DNA of 64,000 bases from Micromonospora parva. GTDB taxonomy: Bacteria; Actinomycetota; Actinomycetes; Mycobacteriales; Micromonosporaceae. Below, piece after piece: positions 1 through 7,335 of this stretch (its first letter is position 1; every line of letters starts with the position of its first letter). The stretch is from positions 186,001 to 250,000 of the forward strand of contig NZ_JNZS01000007.1 in NCBI RefSeq assembly GCF_000718515.1, written 5' to 3'. Under the pieces are notes generated by a model. The model did not search any database. It had not been told where the DNA came from and worked only from the letters and a program-made list of their open reading frames with translations. Position numbers and translations under genes: made by a program.

Positions 1-84
1 CTGATGACCAAGCTGGGGGTGCGTAACCGGGTCGAGGTGGCGATGTGGGCGTACGAGACCAACCGCGGCCGGCGGCACTGGTGA
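1..84 (+). CDS. LuxR/NarL-family regulator, C-terminal fragment
   Basis: Only the last 27 codons are inside the window; the gene begins to the left. The residues (LMTKLGVRNRVEVAMWAYE) match the DNA-recognition and dimerisation helices at the end of a NarL/LuxR helix-turn-helix domain, followed by a short basic tail and TGA. It is probably the end of a response regulator, but the receiver domain cannot be seen. A hairpin follows 30 bases after the stop. Confidence 0.75.
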   Translation: MMTKLGVRNRVEVAMWAYETNRGRRHW

Positions 85-113
85 GCGACATAGGTACGAC
101 GGCGGTGTCCGAC

Positions 114-140
114 CATGGGCCGACCGGATCGCGGCCCATG
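114..140 (+). terminator. Hairpin after the LuxR gene
   Basis: Perfect 9-bp inverted repeat, CATGGGCCG and CGGCCCATG, with a 9-nt loop, 30 nt after the stop of the LuxR-type gene. There is no U-run, which is common for actinobacterial terminators. Confidence 0.5.
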
Positions 141-182
141 TGCCGATGAGTGGGGCCGGGTACGGCGTCCACCATCGGTGGC

Positions 183-827
183 ATGACGATGCGAGAGTGG
201 CGGCTGCCGGCCGCGTTGATCCTGCTGGGCCTGATACCGATGCTCGCCGGAGCGGGACGGCTCACCGAGTTGGGCACCGGGCCGCAGGTCACCCCGGAGA
301 ACGCCCGCTTCGTCGCCGATCCGCTGCCGGTGGTGCTGCACATCGTCGGCGCGGTGGTCTACACGGTCCTGGGCGCGTTCCAGTTCGTACCCCGGCTGCG
401 CCGCCACCGTTGGCACCGCCGTGCCGGTCGGGTGCTCGTGCCGTGCGGGCTGACTGTCGCGTTCAGCGGCATGTGGATGGCCGTCGGGTACGACCTGCCG
501 GCCCACGACAACGACGTGCTCGCCGGCATGCGGCTCGTCTTCGGCTCGGTCATGGCCGGTGCGATCCTGCTCGGTCTCGCCGCCGTGCTGCGCCAGGACA
601 TCGACCGGCACCGCAGGTGGATGGTGCGCGGCTACGCGATCGGGTTGGGCGCCGGCACCCAGGCGTTCACCCACGCGCCGTACCTCATCGCGGTCGGCGA
701 ACAGCCCGACGGGAACCTCCGGGCCGGCCTGGTGGTCGCCGGCTGGCTGATCAACCTTGCGGTGGCCGAATGGTATCTGCGGCGCCCGGCCCGGGCGGTC
801 ACCGCGCCGGCCCTCACGCTGAGCTGA
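183..827 (+). CDS. DUF2306-type integral membrane protein
   Basis: A 214-residue membrane protein with about six hydrophobic segments, near residues 7-25, 48-70, 82-102, 113-135, 150-170 and 178-198. It looks like the DUF2306 family: short loops with Arg/His-rich stretches (RLRRHRWHRRAGR, RQDIDRHRRWMVRG) and a late hydrophobic AGWLINLAVAEW helix. No catalytic function is known to me. ATG 183 is preferred; an in-frame GTG at 150 would add 11 unlikely residues. Its 3' end overlaps the convergent IclR gene by 14 bp. It has no evident link to the pca operon. Confidence 0.7.
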   Translation: MTMREWRLPAALILLGLIPMLAGAGRLTELGTGPQVTPENARFVADPLPVVLHIVGAVVYTVLGAFQFVPRLRRHRWHRRAGRVLVPCGLTVAFSGMWMAVGYDLPAHDNDVLAGMRLVFGSVMAGAILLGLAAVLRQDIDRHRRWMVRGYAIGLGAGTQAFTHAPYLIAVGEQPDGNLRAGLVVAGWLINLAVAEWYLRRPARAVTAPALTLS

Positions 828-1635
828 GCCCGTCGGCCGTCGGTGACCGGCTCAGACCGCCACGGATGTCCTCCTCGATCCGCTTCGCGGCGGCCAGCAG
901 CGGCGGGAGCAGCTCCCGGCGGATCATCTCGAAGGACCCCCGGGTGGCGTGCGCGGAGACGTTCACCGCCGCGATCACCGAACCGTTCTCGCCGTGGATC
1001 GGCGCGGCCACCGAGCGCAGCCCCTCCTCCAACTCCTGGTCGACGATCGCGTACCCCTGGGCGGCGATCTTCGTGAGGACGGCGCGCAGCTTCGCCGGGT
1101 CGGTGACGGTGCGCCGGGTCAGCGGGCGCAGCTGCGCCGTGGCGAGGTAGTCGTCGAGCCACTCCGTCGGTTGCGCGGCGAGCAGCACCCGGCCCATGGA
1201 GGTGGCGTACGCGGGGAACCGGGTGCCGACGCTGATCCCCACCGTCATGATCCGTTTGGTGGGCACGCGGGCGACATAGACGACCTCGTCGCCGTCGAGC
1301 ACCGACACCGAGCAGGACTCGTGCACCCGCGCCACCAGCGCCTCCATGTGCCGCTGCGCGACCTCGGGCAGGCTGAGGCTGGACAGGTACGCGTAGCCGA
1401 GTTCGAGGATCCGGGCCCGCAGCGAGAAGAGCCGCCCGTCGGTGTGCACGTAGCCCAGCTCGACCAGGGTGAGCAGGAACCGGCGCGCGGCGGCCCGGGT
1501 CAACCCGGTCCTCCTGGCCACCTCGCTGAGGGTGAGCTGCGGATGGTCGCCGTCGAACGCGCGGATCACCGCGAGGCCGCGCTCCAGCGACTGAACGAAC
1601 TCCGGCGACCTGGTCGCCTCCTCGCTCACACTCAC
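814..1635 (-). CDS. pcaR: IclR-family regulator of the pca operon (PcaR-like)
   Basis: A 273-residue IclR-family protein. An N-terminal winged helix (LTLSEVARRTGLTRAAARRFL, about residues 35-55) is followed by the IclR effector domain (about 85-265) with the typical RIMTVGISVGTRFPAYATSMGRVLLA segment, interrupted here only by its length. PcaR/PcaU/PobR regulators of protocatechuate and 4-hydroxybenzoate genes belong to this family. The start overlaps the pcaC stop (ATGA-type), so it is the last gene of the pca operon and probably autoregulated. The likely operators are the GTTCG repeats in the pcaI upstream region. Effector (protocatechuate or beta-ketoadipate) is inferred. Confidence 0.82.
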   Translation of the reverse strand: MSVSEEATRSPEFVQSLERGLAVIRAFDGDHPQLTLSEVARRTGLTRAAARRFLLTLVELGYVHTDGRLFSLRARILELGYAYLSSLSLPEVAQRHMEALVARVHESCSVSVLDGDEVVYVARVPTKRIMTVGISVGTRFPAYATSMGRVLLAAQPTEWLDDYLATAQLRPLTRRTVTDPAKLRAVLTKIAAQGYAIVDQELEEGLRSVAAPIHGENGSVIAAVNVSAHATRGSFEMIRRELLPPLLAAAKRIEEDIRGGLSRSPTADGLSSA

Positions 1636-2012
1636 CCGGCCTCCTGCCGCAGGGTCTCCCGGGCCACCGTGAACGCCCGGTTCGCCGCCGGTACACCAGC
1701 GTAGACGCCGACCTGGAGCAGGACCTCCGCCACCTCCTGCGGGCTCAGCCCGTTACGCAGCGCGGCCCGGACGTGCATCGCCAACTCGTCGTCGTGGTGC
1801 AGGGTGGCGAGCACGGCGAGGGTGATGCAACTACGGGTACGCCGGTCGAGGCCGGGCCGGCTCCACACCTCGCCCCACGCGTAGCGGGTGATGAAGTCCT
1901 GGAAGTCGGCGGTGAACTCGTCGGTGCCGGCGATCGCGCGGTCCACGTGCGCGTCGCCCAGCACCTGTCGACGTACCGTCATGCCCGCCTCGTGCCGCTC
2001 GCTGTCGTTCAT
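1632..2012 (-). CDS. pcaC: 4-carboxymuconolactone decarboxylase PcaC
   Basis: 126 residues, the normal size of stand-alone PcaC (an AhpD-like fold). It decarboxylates 4-carboxymuconolactone to 3-oxoadipate enol-lactone in the cytosol. Family features are RSCITLAVLATLHHDDELAMHVRAAL and the EVAEVLLQVGVYAGVPAANRAF segment in the C-terminal half. Many actinobacteria carry a fused PcaL (PcaD-PcaC); here the two are separate but adjacent genes. The ATG overlaps the pcaD stop (ATGA). Confidence 0.93.
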   Translation of the reverse strand: MNDSERHEAGMTVRRQVLGDAHVDRAIAGTDEFTADFQDFITRYAWGEVWSRPGLDRRTRSCITLAVLATLHHDDELAMHVRAALRNGLSPQEVAEVLLQVGVYAGVPAANRAFTVARETLRQEAG

Positions 2013-2788
2013 TCCTCATCACGTCCCTCCTGGAAGTGTCCCGACAGGAGTCGGCACACCTGCTCGGGTTGCTCGACGTTGGCCAGGTGCGCCGCCGCGT
2101 CGAGCACGGCCAGCCGAGCCCGTGGGATGCGTCCGACGATCTCGCGGGCGTGCGGCACCGGGGTGGCCGGGTCGTCCGCGCCGGCGATGACCAGCGTCGG
2201 CGCGGCGACCCGGCCGAGGTCGGGTCGGAGGTCCATCGCGGCTATCGCCTCGCAGCAGGCGGCGTACCCGTCCGGGGGCGTCGCGGTCAGCATGGCGCGG
2301 TGGGCGGCGACCACCTCCGGCCGGGCGGCGGCGAAGGCCGGGGTGAACCAGCGGGCCACCACCGCGTCGGCGATCGTCGGCAACCCTTCGGCCCGCACCG
2401 TCGCCGCCCGGTCCCGCCACTGCTCGGGTGGGCCGAGCGACGCCGACGTGCAGAGCAGCGCCAGCCGGCGCACCCGCTCGGGCGCGTACGTGGCGAGCCA
2501 CATGCCCACCATGCCGCCGAGGGACAGCCCCGCGTAGTGGACCCACGGCACGTCGAGGTCGTCCAGCGTCCGCAGCAACTCCCGGCCCAACAGGTCCAGG
2601 GTGTACGGCCCGGGCGGCACCGCCGAGCGCCCGTGGCCCAGGTGGTCGTACCGGATGACCCGGAACCGTTGGGCGAGCGCCGGCACCTGGGGGTCCCACA
2701 TCGCGGCGGCGGTGCCGAGGGAACTGCCGAGCAGCAGCACCGGGGCGACGGCCGGACCGTCGACGGTGAGATGCAGCCGGGCGGTCAT
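2009..2788 (-). CDS. pcaD: 3-oxoadipate enol-lactonase PcaD
   Basis: A 259-residue alpha/beta hydrolase that opens 3-oxoadipate enol-lactone to 3-oxoadipate. The nucleophile elbow is GLSLGGM (Ser about residue 94), the acid is in GADDPATP, and the catalytic His is in DAAAHLANVEQP. The start at 2788 is chosen because it overlaps the pcaB stop by ATGA and gives the usual length; the open frame reaches farther upstream only as antisense to pcaB-internal sequence. It lies between pcaB and pcaC, the order expected for the pathway. Confidence 0.93.
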   Translation of the reverse strand: MTARLHLTVDGPAVAPVLLLGSSLGTAAAMWDPQVPALAQRFRVIRYDHLGHGRSAVPPGPYTLDLLGRELLRTLDDLDVPWVHYAGLSLGGMVGMWLATYAPERVRRLALLCTSASLGPPEQWRDRAATVRAEGLPTIADAVVARWFTPAFAAARPEVVAAHRAMLTATPPDGYAACCEAIAAMDLRPDLGRVAAPTLVIAGADDPATPVPHAREIVGRIPRARLAVLDAAAHLANVEQPEQVCRLLSGHFQEGRDEE

Positions 2789-4125
2789 CCGTCCGCTCCC
2801 CGAACGGCGACAAGGGCCCTGTCGACGAACCGCCCGGCCGAGCCGAGCCAGCGGTGCGGGTCGAGCGCCTCGGCTATCTCGGTGTCGGACAGGTGAGCGC
2901 GGATCTCGGTGTCGGCGAGCAGCGCGGCGCGGAACGAGGGCGCGGCGGCGGCACGGGTCACCAGGTCGTGCGCGGCGCGGCGACCGACGGCGGGCGTCAG
3001 TCGCGCGGCGACCGCCTCGGCCAGCAGGACGCCCCCTGTCGCGTCGAGGTTCGCCCGCATCCGCCGCGCGTCGACCCGCAGCCCGACGAGCATCCGGGCG
3101 CACCGCGCGGCGGCGCCACCGGTCACGTGCAGCAGGTCGAGCAGTGGTTCCCACTCGGCGTGCCAGGCGCCGGCGGCCCGCTCGTGCTCCTGCACCGCCG
3201 CGGCGAACACTGTGGCGACGAGACCGGGACCGCGTCGTGTCGCGGCGGTGACGAGGACCGAGTCCACCGGGTTGCGCTTGTGCGGCATGGCCGAGGAGCC
3301 GCCCCGGCCGACGCCACCCTCGGCGACCTCGGCGATCTCGTTCTGGGCGAGCAGGCCGACGTCGAGCGCGACCTTGCCGGCGGCCACGAGGAGCCCACCG
3401 AGGGCGGTGGCCAGGTCGAGCCAGGGCTGCCGGCGGGTGTGCCAGGGCAGCGGGCTCGGCGGGAGGCCCAGGTGCGCCGCGAACCGCTCGGCGACGTCGG
3501 CGCCGGCCGGGCCGTACGCGGCCAGGGTGCCGACCGCGCCACCGAGCTGCGCGGGCTGCGCGACGCCGGCCTGCCGCAGCCGGTCCCGGGCCTCGGCCAG
3601 CCCGGTCAACCAGCCGGCGGCCTTGAGCCCGAACGTGGTGGGTGCCGCCTGCTGACCGAGGGTCCGGGCGACCATCACGGTGTCCCGGTGGGCGTCGGCC
3701 AGCTGGGCGGCGGCGTCCACCGCGGTGTCGAGGTGCCGCAGCAGCGGCCCGAGCGCCCGCACCGCCACCAGGGCCAGCGCGGTGTCCAGCACGTCCTGGC
3801 TGGTCGCTCCGAAGTGTACCCAGGCCCGGTGGTGCTCCGGCACTGCGGCGGTCAGCTCACCCACCAGCGGAACGACCGGGTTGCCGGTGGCGTCGGCCGC
3901 CCTGCCGAGGGCCCCCGGGTCGTACCGCTCGGCGCGGCACCGCGCGACGATCGCCTCGGCGGCCGGTGCGGGCATGATGCCGGCGTCCGCCACGGCCCGG
4001 GCCAGCGCGGCCTCCGCGTCGAGCATCGCCTGGAGCACTGCCGGGTCGCTGAGTTCCGCGTCGACGTCCGAGGTGCCGGAGAGGCCGCCGAGCAGCCCGT
4101 CAGACGGCGAAGAAGACGGTCTCAT
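2785..4125 (-). CDS. pcaB: 3-carboxy-cis,cis-muconate cycloisomerase PcaB
   Basis: A 446-residue fumarase/adenylosuccinate-lyase superfamily enzyme that lactonises 3-carboxymuconate to 4-carboxymuconolactone. The superfamily signature GGSSAMPHKRNPVDS is intact, and TSQDVLDT and ARTLGQQAAPTTFG are typical of the family. Start at ATG 4125 gives a normal N-terminus (LLGGLSGTSDVDAELSD) and overlaps the end of pcaG by 26 bp, a larger overlap than at the other junctions of the operon. Translation is probably coupled. Confidence 0.93.
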   Translation of the reverse strand: MRPSSSPSDGLLGGLSGTSDVDAELSDPAVLQAMLDAEAALARAVADAGIMPAPAAEAIVARCRAERYDPGALGRAADATGNPVVPLVGELTAAVPEHHRAWVHFGATSQDVLDTALALVAVRALGPLLRHLDTAVDAAAQLADAHRDTVMVARTLGQQAAPTTFGLKAAGWLTGLAEARDRLRQAGVAQPAQLGGAVGTLAAYGPAGADVAERFAAHLGLPPSPLPWHTRRQPWLDLATALGGLLVAAGKVALDVGLLAQNEIAEVAEGGVGRGGSSAMPHKRNPVDSVLVTAATRRGPGLVATVFAAAVQEHERAAGAWHAEWEPLLDLLHVTGGAAARCARMLVGLRVDARRMRANLDATGGVLLAEAVAARLTPAVGRRAAHDLVTRAAAAPSFRAALLADTEIRAHLSDTEIAEALDPHRWLGSAGRFVDRALVAVRGADG

Positions 4126-4672
4126 GCGCGCCCTGCAGGTGGATGTCGAACCGGAACCCGTCCGCTGCGGGTGTCGCCAGCAGGGTGTCGCGGCGGTCGG
4201 CGTCGACGCCGCGCAGCACGGGGTCAACGGCGTTCGCCGCCGGCTCGTCGGGGAAGTAGAGCCGGGTGACGAGGCGGTGCAGCAGCCCACGCCCGAAGAC
4301 GGACAGGGTGAGGTGAGGGGCTTCGGTGCCGCCCTCCGGATCGGGCAGCGCACCCGGCTTGACTGTCAACAACCGGTACCACCCCTGCCCGTCGGTCTCG
4401 CTGCGCCCGAATCCGCGGAAGCCGGCGAGCACTGGCGGCCGGGCCCCCCGAGGGTCGTCCGGGTGGTCGAACCGGCCGTCCGGGTCGGCCTGCCAGCTCT
4501 CCACCATCGCGTCCACCACCGGCGTCCCGGTGCCGTCGACGATCCGGCCCCTGATCCAGAACGCGCCGGGCGTGCCCTCGGGCACGACGTACGGGCCGTC
4601 GGGCCAGCGCAGGCCGATGTGCAGGTACGGCCCGACGGTCTGCGCGGGCATGACACCCAACCGCTCACTCAT
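4100..4672 (-). CDS. pcaG: Protocatechuate 3,4-dioxygenase alpha subunit PcaG
   Basis: 190 residues, typical for the non-catalytic alpha subunit of the intradiol enzyme that opens protocatechuate between the two hydroxyls. It starts MSERLGVMPAQTVGPYLHIGL, and the core SFGRGLLHR-like segment (SVFGRGLLHRLVTRLYFPDE) mirrors PcaH. As expected for alpha subunits, the HxH iron-ligand pair of PcaH is replaced (APHLTLS), so iron is bound by the partner. It overlaps pcaH by 8 bp, consistent with stoichiometric translation of the heterodimer. Confidence 0.94.
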   Translation of the reverse strand: MSERLGVMPAQTVGPYLHIGLRWPDGPYVVPEGTPGAFWIRGRIVDGTGTPVVDAMVESWQADPDGRFDHPDDPRGARPPVLAGFRGFGRSETDGQGWYRLLTVKPGALPDPEGGTEAPHLTLSVFGRGLLHRLVTRLYFPDEPAANAVDPVLRGVDADRRDTLLATPAADGFRFDIHLQGAHETVFFAV

Positions 4673-5414
4673 CGTCGTCCTCGTCCTCGAAGGGGGTGCT
4701 CTCCCGGCCCCGCAGCACGATGTCGAACTCGTACGCCAGCGCCCACTCCGGTGTCGTGGTGGCGTGGTCGTACCGGGCGATCATCCGTTCCCGGGCCTTC
4801 GGGTCGCGGACCGAGTTGAAGATCGGGTCCTGGAAGAAGAGCGGGTCGCCCGGAAAGTACATCTGCGTCACCAGCCGTTGGGTGAACGCGCGGCCGAAGA
4901 GGGAGAAGTGGATGTGCGCCGGCCGCCAGGCGTTGTCGTGGTTACGCCAGGGGTACGCGCCGGGCTGCACGGTGATGAACCGGTACCGCCCCTGGTCGTC
5001 GGTGAGCGCCCGACCCACCCCGGTGAAGTGGGGGTCGAGCGGGGCCGGCCAGGTGTCGCGGGCGTCGCGGTACCGTCCGGCGGCGTTGGCCTGCCAGATC
5101 TCGACGAGCGTGCGGGGTACCGGTCGACCGTCACCGTCGCGGACCCGGCCGTGCACCATGATCCGCTGTCCCTGCGGTTCGCCGTCGTGCTGGCGGGTCA
5201 GGTCGTGGTCGAGCGGGCCGAGCCGCCCCTCCCCCAGCAACGGCCCGGTGATCTCGGTCAGCCGCTGCGGCAGGTGGATCAGTGGGTGTTTCGGCGCCCG
5301 CGCCACCGTCGACCTGTAGCCGGGACTGAGCAGCGGCGGGTGGGCGTCGACGTCGTCGCGTCGGTACCGCGGCAGCACCAGGCCGCCGCCGGCCCGGGTG
5401 TCCTGAGTGGTCAT
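4665..5414 (-). CDS. pcaH: Protocatechuate 3,4-dioxygenase beta subunit PcaH
   Basis: The 249-residue catalytic beta subunit. The Fe(III) ligands of the family are recognisable: a Tyr in NAAGRYRDAR, a Tyr in QPGAYPWR, and the His pair in RPAHIHFS. The N-terminal arm (PGYRSTVARAPKHPL) is typical of PcaH. With PcaG it converts protocatechuate and O2 to 3-carboxy-cis,cis-muconate. The C-terminus is acidic (EDEDDDE), which is not required for function in known enzymes. It overlaps both pcaJ and pcaG. Confidence 0.95.
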   Translation of the reverse strand: MTTQDTRAGGGLVLPRYRRDDVDAHPPLLSPGYRSTVARAPKHPLIHLPQRLTEITGPLLGEGRLGPLDHDLTRQHDGEPQGQRIMVHGRVRDGDGRPVPRTLVEIWQANAAGRYRDARDTWPAPLDPHFTGVGRALTDDQGRYRFITVQPGAYPWRNHDNAWRPAHIHFSLFGRAFTQRLVTQMYFPGDPLFFQDPIFNSVRDPKARERMIARYDHATTTPEWALAYEFDIVLRGRESTPFEDEDDDE

Positions 5415-6181
5415 TGTCGTCTCCTGTCGGACTTCGTCGCTTCCAGCGCCCGCAACACCGCGAGTTCGTGGGCCGTCGGTGGCGCAGTGGCGGCCGGTGC
5501 CTCGGCGACGGCGAGGTCCCAGCCGGTGGCCGCCCGTGCCTGCTCCCGCGTCACGCCGGGGTGCAGGTGGGTCAGCGTGAGTTCGCGGGTGACCGGGTCG
5601 GGTTCGAGCACGCCGAGGTCGGTGATCACCACGCGGGGACCGCCGCCGCGCAGGCCGAGCCGTTCCCGGTCGCCCGGGCCCGTCCCGTACCCGACCGAGG
5701 TGACGAAGTCGACCCGTTCGGTGAACGTCCGCAGGTCCTGCCGGACGATGACCACGACCTCGCCGCAGGAGGCGGCGATCTCCGGGGCGCCACCGGCTCC
5801 GGGCAGCCGGACCTTCGGGGTGTCGTAGTCACCGCCGACGACGGTGGTGTTGATGTTGCCGTACCGGTCGAGCTGGGCGGCGCCGAGGAAACCCACGTCG
5901 ATCCGGCCGGGCTGGAGCCAGTAGTTGAACACCTCCGGCACCGACACCACCGCGTCAGCGGTGTCGGCGAGGACCCCGTCGCCGATGGAGAGCGGAAGCC
6001 GGTCCGGCTTCGCGCCGAGGCACCCGGATTCGTAGATGAGGACCAGGTTCGGGGCGTGCGTCGCCCGGGCGAGATTCGCCGCCGTGCTGGGCAACCCGAT
6101 CCCGACGAAGCAGGCGGTGCCGTCGCGCAGTTGCCGCGCCGCGGCGACGGTCATCATCTCGTCCGCGGTCCAGTCCGCCAT
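5411..6181 (-). CDS. pcaJ: 3-oxoadipate CoA-transferase subunit B (PcaJ/CatJ type)
   Basis: A 256-residue beta subunit of a family I CoA-transferase. It carries FVGIGLPSTAANLAR and the active-site loop LIYESGCLG, in which Glu forms the glutamyl-CoA thioester. With subunit A it moves CoA from succinyl-CoA to 3-oxoadipate. It lies inside the operon, overlapping pcaH by ATGA. The sequence has the longer glutaconate-CoA-transferase-like architecture (CatJ type) rather than the roughly 215-residue E. coli-like form. Confidence 0.88.
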   Translation of the reverse strand: MADWTADEMMTVAAARQLRDGTACFVGIGLPSTAANLARATHAPNLVLIYESGCLGAKPDRLPLSIGDGVLADTADAVVSVPEVFNYWLQPGRIDVGFLGAAQLDRYGNINTTVVGGDYDTPKVRLPGAGGAPEIAASCGEVVVIVRQDLRTFTERVDFVTSVGYGTGPGDRERLGLRGGGPRVVITDLGVLEPDPVTRELTLTHLHPGVTREQARAATGWDLAVAEAPAATAPPTAHELAVLRALEATKSDRRRQ

Positions 6182-6208
6182 CGCGTTCCCCTCGCTCGCT
6201 GCGCTGAC

Positions 6209-7027
6209 TCATGCCGCCGCGCCGGCCCTGTGCACGTGCTCGTCCAGCCAGGCGCGGAAGGTGTCGCGGTGTCGGCTGACGGCGTCCCAGTCCCGGTAGA
6301 AGTCGTTGTCACGCACCGAGTAACCGTGGGCGTAGGAGGGGTGTGCGCCGCCGGGCACCTCGGCCACCGCGGTGACCGCCCAGCCGGGCAGGACGACCTG
6401 CCCGGGTACGGGTTCCCACTCGTCCACGATCTCCTCGACGGTGACCAGTGACCGGTGGGCGGCGAGCACCGCCTCCTTCTGCACCCCGGTGATGCCCCAC
6501 ATCTGCACGTTGCCGTTGCGGTCCGCACGCTGGGCGTGCACCACCGTCACGTCGGGACGCAGGGCGGGGACGGCGGTGAGCGTCTCGCCGGTGAACGGGC
6601 AGGTGATGGGCCGGATGTTGGTGGTGTGCCGGGGCAGGTCGGTGCCGGTGTAGCCGCGCAGGACGGCGAACGGCAGCCCGGACGCCCCGGCGACGTACCG
6701 GTTCGCCATGCCCGCGTGGCTGTGCTCCTCCAGTTCGAGTGGGCGCGGCCAGGCGTGCTGCACGGCGTCGCGGAAGCGGTGCAGCGACCCGACGCCCGGG
6801 TTGCCGCCCCAGGAGAAGACCAGGCGACGGGCGCAGCCGGCGCCGATGAGCTGGTCGTAGATGACGTCGGGGGTCATCCGCACGAGGGTCAGGTCCCGCC
6901 GCCCCTGACGGATGATCTCGTGACCGGCGGCGAACGGAATGAGGTGGGTGAACCCTTCGAGGGCCACCACGTCACCGTCGTGGACCAGCTGCGCCACGCC
7001 CTCGGCCAGCGAGACGAGCTTCGCCAT
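6209..7027 (-). CDS. pcaI: 3-oxoadipate CoA-transferase subunit A (PcaI/CatI type)
   Basis: A 272-residue alpha subunit of a family I CoA-transferase, with GFTHLIPFAAGHEIIRQGRRD and FSWGGNPGVGSLHRFRDA. It resembles glutaconate CoA-transferase/CatI alpha chains. First gene of the pca operon, 27 bp upstream of pcaJ and transcribed from the 7028-7335 region. It completes the route to 3-oxoadipyl-CoA; the thiolase PcaF that would finish the pathway is absent here and must lie elsewhere. Confidence 0.87.
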   Translation of the reverse strand: MAKLVSLAEGVAQLVHDGDVVALEGFTHLIPFAAGHEIIRQGRRDLTLVRMTPDVIYDQLIGAGCARRLVFSWGGNPGVGSLHRFRDAVQHAWPRPLELEEHSHAGMANRYVAGASGLPFAVLRGYTGTDLPRHTTNIRPITCPFTGETLTAVPALRPDVTVVHAQRADRNGNVQMWGITGVQKEAVLAAHRSLVTVEEIVDEWEPVPGQVVLPGWAVTAVAEVPGGAHPSYAHGYSVRDNDFYRDWDAVSRHRDTFRAWLDEHVHRAGAAA

Positions 7028-7335
7028 GGGCCTCCCGCCTCCCGCGACAACAGTGCTGCCCGCTGTTCGCTATGCGGACTGCCGTGCTCATATCGAACGT
7101 ACGACGGGCGGATGGCATCAGTCAACGACAGGTTCACCGGGCCCGGCCCACGCCGTCCACAGTGCTCGGCGCTCACCGTCGACGATGCGTTGACGCGGGA
7201 GCGACCACGTGCCAACGTTCTTACAGAGAACGCCCGTTCGGTCAGCGAACACATCTGGGCCCCTGCGCGCGAACGGAGAGCCCACCGGGTCACCCGTCAC
7301 CACCCCACCGGCCCCACGCTCCGAGGAGGACCGCC
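7028..7335. promoter_or_regulatory. Divergent pca / pob control region with three GTTCG inverted repeats
   Basis: A 308-bp gene-free region between pcaI (minus) and the aldehyde dehydrogenase (plus). Three 15-bp inverted repeats of the form GTTCG-N5-CGAAC are visible: 7065-7079 (GTTCG/CGGAC, one mismatch), 7217-7231 (GTTCT/AGAAC) and 7236-7250 (GTTCG/CGAAC, perfect). The last two have centres 19 bp apart; the first lies close to pcaI. Repeated inverted sites are usual for IclR-family PcaR/PcaU regulators, so this is the likely operator cluster for the regulator encoded at 814-1635. No confident -35/-10 pair was assigned. Confidence 0.55.

Noticed and set aside
1632..2788. Fused PcaL (PcaD-PcaC), as common in actinobacteria
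   Set aside because: The two frames are separated by a stop/start overlap (ATGA) and both proteins have normal stand-alone lengths.
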